Positions 22,880 through 33,300 of a DNA stretch of 64,000 bases are shown here, in pieces. Position 1 is the first letter of the stretch. Each line of letters begins with the position of its first letter. The DNA lies in assembly GCA_025331445.1 (NCBI GenBank), contig JAIWNE010000022.1, forward strand, positions 1 through 64,000, written 5' to 3'. The notes beneath the pieces are model-generated. The model made no database searches. It was not told the DNA's origin and saw nothing but the letters and a program-made list of their open reading frames with translations. The translations under genes were made by a program, and so were the position numbers. The DNA comes from Blakeslea trispora (taxonomy: Eukaryota; Mucoromycota; Mucoromycetes; Mucorales; Choanephoraceae).

Positions 22880-23560
22880 CTAGTACTTTGTTGTACCGCC
22901 TTTAGCATCTATGACGGCTTGGTAACAGTCTTTCATGCTGTCCACCAAGCGAACAAGAATATCATTGCTGATCTTACTCCACTCCTCCAGCAGCAATTCC
23001 TTCAATTCTGCAGTATTTTAAACAGTATGGCGACTGCTTGCTATACGCTGCTCAAGTGCCCACAACACATGCTCAATGGGATTCAAGTCAGGACTTTGAG
23101 CATGCCAAAATCAAGCCCCCTTCATTAGATGGCGGCTTTATCTGTCCACTGGTCCGTTGTCCAATTGATGTGTTCTTTGGCCCGTTTGAGATGAAACTCC
23201 TTGTGAGCTGCGTAATAGGGTTTCAAACCTAACTCATGAAGATAGCTAACGATAGCCTCTCTACTGACTCCAACTCCAAAACTTTTTTTAGTTTGCATTT
23301 CATACCAATGCTCAAGAAAAGGTTGTTTATTGCGATTCAGTTGAAGTGGCTTTTGCTTTTGCATCAGTTTTTTGAGGTGCACTAGGAGGAGCGCTTGGCA
23401 GAGCTGTGTCTCTTTCCTTGACACGCTGAACAATGTTATGTACACTCGTGCAAGGAATCTTTATCATACGTGCGGTCTCTCTTACGGAATGATTGGCGCG
23501 ATGCAGCCAATAAAGTCCCCAATAAATTCTTGCTTCGCGCTTGTTGTATTTACCACGGCT
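22880..23560 (-). pseudogene. Truncated Tc1/mariner-type transposase
   Basis: Read on the minus strand, an N-terminal helix-turn-helix (KYNKREARIYWGLYWLHR, then SVRETARMIKIPCTSVHNIV) is followed by VSREAIVSYLHELGLKP and AKEHINWTTDQW. The next recognisable piece is the end of the DDE domain, AQSPDLNPIEHV, then an in-frame stop (22998-23030 area), then LKELLLEEWSKI and QAVIDAKGGTTKY plus stop. The stretch carrying the first two catalytic aspartates is missing and the frame is shifted, so it cannot be active. The copy is followed by a C9 run (22863-22871) that may belong to the element end. Confidence 0.85.
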
Positions 23561-23925
23561 CTTTTCGTTATTATTGGTAGATATATTTGAATTGAAGTAT
23601 CTTTTGTAAAAGAATGAGCTGTTTATTGTAATCATCATAATTAACACTAAAGAACCGATTCAATTTCAAATGTGAGTGGCTTTAGATTTTTTTCAGTCTT
23701 TGAACCAAACAATCCACTCTTGCTTTGTTGGCAGTTCCTTTGTTGTAGAAAGGTAACTGGTTTTATAGCTGGAAGATGTAAATGGGAGAAAGCAAGTAGA
23801 AACTCTGTGAGAATTTGCATGGGTACTTTTAGTTATGAAAATAGAAGATTATGTTCAAAATACAAAAGACGGAATGTAAAGTAAGATATAAATAAAAATA
23901 CAAAAAAAGACCAGCTTTATTTTGC

Positions 23926-25765
23926 TCATGCAACATTGGTGGAAGTGTCTGTTGAAGACAACTCTTCAGTTACTTGCGTAGTATGTTTGCTTGTTGGAAG
24001 CTCATAAATACTCTTGATGAAGTCGTATGGAATTATGTTGCTCTGTTGTTGTTGTTGCTGTTGTTCTTGCTCTTGTTCCTGGTGACAGTATTGTTCATAA
24101 ATACAACAAACATTGAACAAAGCGTCCAAAGAGGCACCAAATTGACAATACTCGTCAATTGTCGATGGGAAGCGAATCACTTCAATTTCTGTCATCACAA
24201 CAGAACCAAAGTGACGGAAACACAAGTAGAACGAGACGTCTAGTCCTATTTTATTTGTTTAGTACACCTCAGAAACTGATAAAGCTGGTATACGTACCCT
24301 TGGCTTGAAAAGCCAAAACGTGCTTCAAATTGTTTTCTTTTAGCAGGGCAACAGAGAAGATACCTAAACGGTATGTGTCCAACGCAAGTTTGGAAGGGGA
24401 ACAAGAAAAGGGCTTCACTTCACCAATCAAATTGATGAAGCTTCTGTCCGCAGAGACTTCAACAGCAAAATCTGGTCGGCATTTGTTCAAGGGATGGGGA
24501 GCGGGAAAGAGTACATTGTCAAACCTAGTATAAAAAAAGTGAGCTACTGACTGTTATTCCTCTAGAGCCTTGCTTACCCATAGGGGTCATGATCATCTGT
24601 TATCTTAAAAAGGCAGCCCCACACGGCCTCAAGAATGTTTTCTGCCTTCTTTTCTCCGACATCCTTCTTCTTCTTGGTGACCTTGTTCACCCTATTTTGG
24701 ATGTATTAGAGAATTGCTTTGCTAACATTTTTTTGTACATCATACTTACAGAGTCATCAAGCTCTCTACAGTTCGAGAAACTGCGCCATCTTCTCTGCCA
24801 ACAATCTGGGCAAGACTAAGTTTCAACTTCTTGCTGTCTCTGTCATCACTAAAATCCTATTATATACTGATTAGATATTGCTGAAAGGTTAAGATAGTTC
24901 AAATAATGACATACCGAAAGCAAGTCCAACACTTCAACTTTCAAAGTAGAGCTCAAGCGAGCAGGCTTTCCAAATACTTTGGTTTTGAAGTGTCTGCAAA
25001 GATCCTCCATTTTTTCGACACAGAAGACACCAACAAGATCAGTATTAATGCACTTGTTCAACTTCAAAACACCATGGATGGCACTAAAAGACTGATGTTA
25101 GTGACAGCTAAAAAGGAAAATGGCTTAATACTTACAGCCATCTGTTCATATCGCCGCGAAAGCGACTCATGCTGCTATAATTCTGCTGGAAGTATGTCAT
25201 GGACTCATTGGCAAATTCGTTCATTGCCTTGCCCACATCATACCCTTCAAAGACAAATTGGCCTTCTTTTTGCTTATATACATTGAAACCTTGAAGCCTA
25301 CATTGACATTTAGTTGTTCATTTCTCTACAGCAATAGACAGATAGTCAATACTTGCACTTCAAGGACATTGGCATTGTTATGGCTGCGCTTGACAGCAGA
25401 AGGCTTCTTGAATACAACCTATACAAACAAAGGTCAGCGCAAAAACACATGTTAGGATTATAGAAACTTACGAAAGTATCCCAGGCTTTTGATGCTTGGC
25501 CTTTCTTGACCTATGAATAAGATCAAAGTAAGTTTGTAGCCGTTCATGCTGAGATTTTTGCACTTACATTCTTTACTCCATATTTTTTTGCGTGCTGTTT
25601 GAAGAGACCAAACCAGTCACCAAAATTGGCATCAAAATCACCTACAATGTTGTTTCGGATATAGCTGAAATGCTGCTCAATGAAATTGGCGTAGGAGGGA
25701 ACATTGTTGTTTTTGGCGCAGTTGGCGAAGTAAGTATAGAAAATATCTTTATGTGTTGAATTCAT
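23926..25765 (-). CDS. Unrecognised 465-aa protein with PD-(D/E)XK-like core
   Basis: Nine exons: 25765-25568, 25510-25472, 25418-25357, 25297-25136, 25083-24915, 24856-24750, 24691-24578, 24524-24298, 24245-23926. All phases agree, giving an open 465-codon frame. Intron 3 needs a GC donor (gcaagt). The protein is mostly helical and soluble, with no signal peptide. Around 301-322 it reads PDFAVEV...NLIGEVKP, so D302, E319 and K321 are spaced like a PD-(D/E)XK nuclease core, followed by LALDTYRLG and a strand-rich C-terminus ending in a Gln/Glu run. I associate this layout with multicopy mucoralean proteins of unknown function, often near transposons. Nuclease activity is inference. A broken copy lies at 38.3-39.2 kb and a distant fragment at 46 kb. 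Confidence 0.75.
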
Positions 25766-28159
25766 ATTGAATAATAGTAAGGAAGAAAAGGAAAAGCAAA
25801 TGCATGAACATCTATAGCTACCCAATGATTCTTTTCTGGCAGCCTTTTCTTTTGGTTAGTTGTCATATGATCTATGTTTGTGCTACAAATACAGCTGCCA
25901 TAATCTGACAACTTTGTTTTTGTTGATGTTTCAAACACTCTGTGTGTTGTAAGTAAGAAAAGAAGAAGAAGAAGAGAGAATTAGCGACACAGTTCCTCAA
26001 GTACTCTCTTTCCAATTTATTAGAATCAAGACATATGCCTTGATTAAAGCAAGGTAGAATATTGTATTCCTTTTTGTTTTGTTTAGCCTTTTTCGCAGTA
26101 ACCAGTCATTTCACATGTAGCCCATAAATAAAAAAGGAGTAAGGGACAGTGTCGTACAGCGAGCGATGCAAGTGTCTGTGATGTTTTTAAAAATAATAAT
26201 AAAAACTACGTATAAGAGATTAAGAGGAGTACAACGAAACTGTTTATACGAAGCTTATTATCTAGGATTGGATTCAAAGATAATTGTTTAATATAGATGA
26301 GCATTAAAACTATATACATAATTCCTTTAATCTTTCTCTGTCTACAGAGTATTTGAGATCATCTACATCTCGTGGACCACTTCAAGATAAATTCTGTTAT
26401 CTTTCCATGTCCTTCTATTGTTTGTATACACGGAATTACATAATGCCGATCATCAATTAAGAACGACTTATTAAGAAAGGGTTAACTAAGATCTATTTTT
26501 GTCTGTGAGAATATTATCTAATGGCTTATTTGGACTTTCTTATGCCCTTGTTGCCACTGATATGACTCAATATGCTTAAATCGTCACAAGAGATTTGTGT
26601 TCATTTTTATTCTCATTTTAATGAAATGAATACTCTCAGCAAAGTTAGGCCCATAGAGATATGTACTAATTTCGAAAATAAACTATTGTAATTGTTCAAT
26701 TACTTAGGTTTCATAATAATTGAAAGAAACGAAATGTTCTGAGTTTTTAGCAGGATAGCGCTGCATAATGCCGATCTTTTTTAGGCGTTATATACTCTAC
26801 GGAGTTAGAAAGACGCCTATTGGAAACGTTTTGTCTGTCTGTCTGTCCCATTTTTCGGTGTTTGAAACATAAAATTTAAAATCACAGAAAAAGAATGAAT
26901 GCCCAGTGTGGAAGTAAATAACCTTCAAACACGAACAATGATTTCGTAGCAACAATAGATTACAAACATAAAAGTGGCCGGGAGTGGGTACGTGGGAGAG
27001 TTGTCTCTCCCCCTCATGCAAAGCTAGTATCATTAATCAGTTAGCATATTGTAAAGTGCTTATTCTAGATGATCTTATCATAATTGCCTATAATGCATAC
27101 ACATAGGGTAATGAGGTGATGAAGCTAAGCTCACATAATAATCAGTTCTGTCCAAACTGAATTAGGGAGAAAGTTATACATTGTATGAGTATACAATGCC
27201 GCAGTTTGTGGTTGACACTCAACCACCTTTACTAATTTTTTTTCTAGAACCGTCAATAGGACTATTGATTCTCAAAGTGTAGATTATGTGTTGAAAGGTA
27301 ACATTTTCATAAAGCACAGCGCTTTCTCTTGTTGTCTTCTTCACCTCATATTTACGCGTAGGTAAACTGAAAGGCTCTAAATACAGAAATGTGCCTTTTT
27401 GAAATCCTGAGGGAATGGCATCTTCAATGTTAATGTTAAGCAATTAGCATTTCCCTTTTTCGGATTGATTATGTCATACTGATAGACAAAGGTAAACAAA
27501 GGCAAGAGATAAGCATGTCTTCAATCCGTTTCTCTGTTTTTTATATCATATATCGCATAATAAAATAACAGAAAAAAAAGGCGGTTCGAATGATACCAAA
27601 CACGTCTATATAGAACGCGTAAAAGAAAGAAAAAAGCAATTTTCGATTTTTAATTTTTGATAAAAATTAAGCCCTTTTTTTCACTAAATTAAGTGATCCA
27701 GAGAAAGTTTTGTTATGACGCTTGATAGTTTTTGACTCGTATTCGATTGACCATGTACATGTAGCCAATAACATACAAACCTATCCAATGATGGTGAAGT
27801 CTAGTCATACTGATAGTGCTTAGTGAAGATCGAAAGTAAATGGTGCTCGATAATTATCCTACCTATCAAGGCATTCTTTCAGAGCTTTGGCATTATCTGC
27901 ATCAAGACCCTGTTTTTCAGCAAGGTTATCATAATCATTCTTGCAATCTAGCAAGCCTCTTTTGGGTGATAGATTTGTATGCCAGGCGGTTGATGATGTT
28001 TTTAAACTACTTTTGAAGCAATGGGCAGCATATCTTCGCACAAATAACGAATAAAGAATGTCTTTCTTTTCCTACAATTGCGAGTTACCCAATATAACGC
28101 AGTTCTTTATTTTTATGATACAAGACTAAAATTCTATTTTTTAATTGCATAATGAACAT
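25766..28159. other. Intergenic, repeat-island DNA without a clear gene
   Basis: About 2.4 kb, AT-rich. The motif CATAATGCCGATC occurs twice in direct orientation (near 26441 and 26764). A 74-codon minus frame at 27219-27443 (FLYLEPFSLPTRKYEVKK) and a 60-codon one at 27859-28041 look protein-like in places and may be decayed exons of transposon or PD-(D/E)XK-like genes, but I cannot assign them. Confidence 0.4.
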
Positions 28160-28179
28160 ATTTGCTTTTGATTTACTAG

Positions 28180-28765
28180 ATGCTAGCTTCACCAGGTGTT
28201 GATAATGGAGCAATCCTGAGAGACATTGTCAACATTCAGCAACGCTTCTGTAGCGACATGTTTGCTTATACTCCTGAGGTTGTCATTAACTTGGAGCGTA
28301 TAACTATGAAGTCCATGTCAAAACTGAAGACAACCGAAGAATTACTTTGGGATGTTTGTGCATAAGCATGGAAAAGAAAAATTGAGACGACTTCCAGAGA
28401 GCAACGTCATTGATGTCACCTATAAGACCAACATTCATCGTATGACCTTGCTCAACTTTGTTATTGTAGGAACTGTAGCTTATAAGCGCAACCGAAAGCA
28501 ACCTGCAACCATTTGTTTTATTGGTCACTGGATGCGTAACAAAACAGCTGACTCTTATCAGTGTGCAATGAGTCAGTTAAATTTAATCATTTGGACCTCT
28601 GGTACAGATGCTTCTCTGTTGCCAAATAACTTCGTTACAGACAACGATAAGGCATTGATGAATGCAATCGAAAATATCTTTCCTGAGTCAAAACATATCC
28701 TCTGGGTCCTACAGAAGCAAAAAAGCGGAAAGAGCATTGCTCTCTGCCAGGCTTGCTGCGTTTAG
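28180..28765 (+). pseudogene. MULE (Mutator-like) transposase fragment, frameshifted
   Basis: The first part (28180 to about 28358) encodes DIVNIQQRF...EELLWD. A shift of one base then leads into FVHKHGKEKLRRL and VIDVTYKTNIHRMTLLNFVIVG, GHWMRNKTADSYQCAM and FVTDNDKALMNAIENIFPESKHILWVLQ. The D-x-TYKTN, E/D-TADSY and TDxxxALMNAI...FP motifs are those of the MULE transposase domain. Only the core is left, there is no C-terminus, and the frame is broken once. A relic. Confidence 0.75.
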
Positions 28766-29159
28766 TGACCATGTGTTTTTCTAGAAAACAAATGTTTTTT
28801 ACTAAGTGCTTAATGCAATTTTTATCCTCTGTCTCCGATTATCTCTTACTGCCATTGTTCTTGCCATTAGCAACTTCTTCCTTTCTCGCCTCTCTGGATT
28901 TTCCTTTATGCCTACATTGCAAAACAGTGTAGTGATTCTTGCTGTTTCTAACTGAGGCAATGTGACAATTGAATTGCTGTGCCTACTTCCTCTTTCTTTT
29001 CGTGGTGGGATACCTTAAAAGCAATAGACTGCTGCTCTTCTTCGAAAGTTTCGGCATCGGTATCAACGCCGTCGGAAATGACGGACTTAGCATCACTAAC
29101 ACTACTCATTGAATAGCATACTTAGCTTTAGAGACGACTTAAACCAATTCACTAAATAA
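28766..29159. other. Relic DNA after the MULE fragment
   Basis: No open frame of note. It may contain the decayed C-terminus of the MULE transposase, but I cannot align it by eye. Confidence 0.35.
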
Positions 29160-29208
29160 ACGAGCATATTACAAACCGCAATGGAGATGCGGTTTGTAAT
29201 ATGCTCGT
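29160..29208. repeat. Perfect 21-bp inverted repeat with 7-base loop
   Basis: Bases 29160-29180 (ACGAGCATATT...CCGCA) are the exact reverse complement of 29188-29208, separated by ATGGAGA. There is no T-run downstream, so it is not an obvious terminator. It lies between opposite-strand MULE relics and may be a foldback remnant. Confidence 0.8.
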
Positions 29209-29508
29209 AATTATTAAAAATCCTTCACATGTAAATTGAGGCATAAAGAGCATATAATTATTGTTTATACATAAGAGAATCTCTAGCAGTTGAAAGAATG
29301 GCAGACAAAAGTACGTGGCCATCTTGGTCTTGATTTTGGCTTGAATTCAATGATGTAAAAATGGCTGTTGTGTAGCTGAAGAAGGACTGGAGGGGTGGAG
29401 GACGGAGAGGAGAAGTAAGGAGCAAAAGTATAAATACGACGATATAGTCATTGACATCTTACAACGATAGTTTATCTTTGCTCTTTATTTTTGTACGCAT
29501 TAGACATT
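29209..29508. other. Short unassigned stretch
   Basis: AT-rich with a purine-rich patch (GGAGGGGTGGAGGACGGAGAGGAG region near 29388-29414). No gene seen. Confidence 0.35.
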
Positions 29509-30100
29509 TTACCAACCAATTATTCGGATCTCAAACACATCATCAAAAATGGTATCATTGAAACGATAGCGGACTGCACTAAAAATACAGTCATAAATAA
29601 CCATTTGGCTTACCTCCGAGACAACACTAGGTGTTTCTCCTTTTCTCATCATGCTGCAGGCAAACTCAAAGTCTTCGGGAGCAAGCTTTCTGTAAATAGC
29701 ATAGGTCGACAAGTCGTTGCTCAGAGCATATTTATGCTCGATGGAGACTTGTCGAACCTCCTTAGGATTTTCGACATCGTGTACCTTACTGCTTAGATTT
29801 GCAAAGGGAGCTCCTTTCTACCAGACTTGTGAGCCCTAGTGCTCTTTTCGTTAGCTAATTGAGTGTTTCCCGTTCAAAATTCAGTTCCTCTGTTAATTTC
29901 GTTATACTTTTTTGATAACATCTTACTGTTGGCATCTTTTTCAACCTTGTCTTTTTCTTCTTCGACTTCAGGCTTCATGGCTTCTCTGTAAACACCACCA
30001 TGTCTACATTGCAGAGTGATGAAGCGATCTTTGGCACCTACAAAAAATGCCTTGCGCAACTCCTCATTCATGTTGCGAGAAGACTCGTCAAAGTCAATTA
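29509..30100 (-). pseudogene. FAR1/MULE-type N-terminal domain relic
   Basis: Minus-strand translation gives NEELRKAFFVGAKDRFITLQCRHGGVYREAMKPE near 30070-29970 and YRKLAPEDFEFACSMMRKGETPSVVSE near 29710-29620. These resemble the DNA-binding N-terminus of FAR1/MULE transposases (aromatic-basic strand ending C-x-H/R-GG-x-YR). The two pieces are in different frames with stops between, so this is a relic. It faces the opposite way to the core fragment at 28.2 kb, so the two are not one simple copy. Assignment is by remembered pattern. Confidence 0.5.
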
Positions 30101-30219
30101 AGTTTTCTTCAACAATGACTTCCTCATCTCGCAGTTGTCCAAATCGAAAATTTCACTAGCTTGTCTAATTTGAGAGTTAGCAACGGTGAGTTGAGAGTTG
30201 TTAAAAGTAAAAAAAAAGT

Positions 30220-30233
30220 AGAAAGAGAAGTTT
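30220..30233. repeat. Target-site duplication, 3' side of LINE 1
   Basis: AGAAAGAGAAGTTT here equals 35389-35402 on the other side of the element. The poly(A) tail of the LINE (T run on this strand) starts directly after. Confidence 0.8.
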
Positions 30234-30327
30234 TTTTTTTTTTTTGTGTAGAATTATTGTTTATTTAATAATTGAAATTAAAGTCACACGTCAACAAGAG
30301 AGGTGTGCTTTGAGAGAAAGGAGAAAA

Positions 30328-33300
30328 TTAAGTAAGTTGATGTATCTTGGTGATAACCAGAGCTTCGGTAAAAGGGATGGCTTGGCGAACGAAGGCCCAA
30401 TGAGCACACCATATGGCACGAGCGGTAGCTGCACACAAGTTGAGAAACGAAGCAGAAGGAACAAATGGAGGGACAGTCATAGACCAGAGGGCAGAGATGA
30501 TATGTGAAGGCTGGAAAGCCATATACGGAAACCTCGTCCGAAGTATCAGAGACCAGAGGTTCCATTTGACTGGACATGTAACTAGGAGATGGGAGCGACT
30601 CTCAAAAGAGACATTGCAGAACGAGCAAGAGGGAGAAACGTCCGCTATAAATTGGGCGATAGACGCATGACAATGGAACTTGTCATAAACAATGCGATAC
30701 CACATAGAGCGGCACTCAGGTGTCAGAGACAAAGACCAGAAAAGGTGCCAGTTGCGAGAGGTGAGAGGGGAGGCTACCGTTGTTAAGAGAGCATCTTGCA
30801 AGGAAACACGGAAAGAGCGATTCGAGGAATCCTCCCAAAACTCAAATTCGGACCATAATGCATCAAACGGTTGGACGTCTACAGGAGCAGCAGTCACCGG
30901 AGTCTCTAAGAAGGCAGCAAGTAGACGGGGATGGAGCAATACGCCAGGAGAGAGAAGCTCCCTTCTGAGCTTAGAACTAAGTCTAGGAAATTGGGGTTGG
31001 TCAGATGAATGCAATGGTCGGAAGCAGTTGCGTGAGTCGTCAATCGCAAAGAATTGCTTCATAAGTAAAGGAGCAGGTCTAGGAGATACTATCCAATGAT
31101 CTTCGGGAAGATGCAAGAACACATCAGCCAGAGGAAGCTCCAACAAAGTGGACAACGAACAATTATCCGGAATTTTGGAAGCAGCTTTTGCTAAGTAATC
31201 ATCAAGGAAGAAAAACAAGGTGTGAACAAAATGCCCGTAGTCCAAACAGCACGTTTTCCTCAGTCGAGGAAAGTAGAGGGACAGGACAGGAAAAGACGTG
31301 TGGGCGAAGAAGCGCCGGATGTGATCCATCAGATAGTGATGGATGAAAGAGTCTTGGGACTGTCTGAGAAGTGTTCGAAACCAGCGGACATAGAGCCCTC
31401 CCTGTTGAATCAAAGGATCGAGAAGACCCACACCACCGTCCCCGACTCCCTGGCAGAGGAGATCATAGCGGAAAATGGGCTTGACACCTGAGTTGACAAA
31501 ACGACCGATAATGCTGCGAAGCTGTTTAAAGAAAGACAAAGGAAAAGAAGTTACCCGAAGGACATGCCACAAGGAAGCCAAGAAAACAGAATTGATGATC
31601 GTGGCCCGCCCACGCAGAGACAGGTTCCTCCCTTTGTACCGGTCACACTTAGCCTGAAGGGATTCTATCAGATTCAGTTCCACCAGCTTTCGCTGTGGCA
31701 GCGAACTGATGAGGGGAAAGCCTAGGTAGCGCAGAGCTTTTGGAGAGGTCCTGTCATGCCAACTGTAGATGTCCGAAGATCTCAACAGGGACTGCCAGGA
31801 AGGGGACGGTTGACCACACAGCGACACTGCTTCAGTCTTGTGCATGTTAATCCTAGCGTTGGACACCTGACCGTACCTAGTAAGGTGCTGTTGCAGGAGA
31901 CGGAAGTCATTTTCATCGGACAAGAAAACACATACATCATCAGCGTAAGCCAGGATTTTCAGAGGCTCCAAGGTATGTACAGGCATAGACCGATCATCCT
32001 GCTCAAAAGCAAAACCTTGGAAGGCCGTGTCTTGGAGGATGTGGCGAAGGAGAGGCTCCAGAGCAAAGTTGAACAAAAGAGGAGACAAAGGATCCTCTTG
32101 TCTAAGGCCTCGACATTGATGCACAACATCGGCGAAAAAACCATTGACGTTGACACTCACCCTGTTACCAAAGAAGAGGTTCATCAGGCAGTTGACCAAC
32201 GGCACAGGACAGTTCAGACGAAGAAGGGTCTTACGAAGGTACAAAGGATGTACACGATCGTACGCCTTCTCTTGGTCTAGCAATAAAGCGATATCATCAC
32301 GTTGAGTACGACGAGCATGTTCCATGACTATGTTGACTAGGATACCATTGGTGGCGATAAATCTGCCAGGCATAAAACCGGTCTGAAGGGGAGTAATAAC
32401 GGACGTAGCCACCTCTTTCATGCGAGCATTCAAAATACGAGTGAAGATCTTCCCATCACAATTGATAAGTGAAATGGGTCGCCAATTCTGAAGTAAAGTT
32501 AAATCTCCTTTCTTTGGTAGAAGACGAACCCGAATATCCCTCCAAGAGGCTGGAAATATACTATGCAATAAAGCATCGTTATATACTCGGACGACCAAGC
32601 GCTGGAGAGGGGGGAAGCGGTACAGATGAAAGAGGAGGGCATAGCCAAAGCCATCAGATCCCGGACTGCTTTGCTTAGATACAACTTTCGTTGTAACGGC
32701 AAGGATGTCCTCGATTGTAATCGGAGCCAGTAAAGATGCATGATCCTCCGAACTAATACGAGGGAGAGAGCCAATACCGTCTAGGTAGGTATCAAGCTGT
32801 GTGTCATCAACAGGGTCAGTCGTATACAGTTGCTGGTAGAAATGATGGGCAGACTGTAGCATCGAATCCTTGTCAGCGCGCGGCACCTCCGTTCCACTAT
32901 CGCGAAAAGCGACTATTCTCTCGGTATTCTGTCGACTACGTACCAAGTTCTTTAAAAACCTAGCAGAAGTCTCACCGTGTTCTCTCCAGCGTTGTCCTGC
33001 TTTGAGAGCTAACCTTTCGACTAACTCTTGCTGAAGTTGGAAGATTTCCTGTTCCAAAGGTCGTAGAAACTGAATTCGATCCTCTAACGAGGGTTGAGAC
33101 CGGAGAAAGCGATTGCGCATGGATTGCAGTTCACGCAACCGAGCCTTGTTGCTGTTAGCCCGTTTAACGCCAAAGCATTTAGTGACACGCTTGATTGCCC
33201 GCTTAAGATAGTCCCATTGATCCTGAGGAGTGGCACACTTACGTGTAGCCTCCTCCAAGACGGAAGGGATAATTTCAATAAGGCGCGAATGATACTCTGG

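Noticed and set aside
26438..26780. Direct repeat CATAATGCCGATC about 320 bases apart, possibly bounding an element
   Set aside because: Only 13 bases match, there are no inverted termini and no coding remnant lies between; could be chance.
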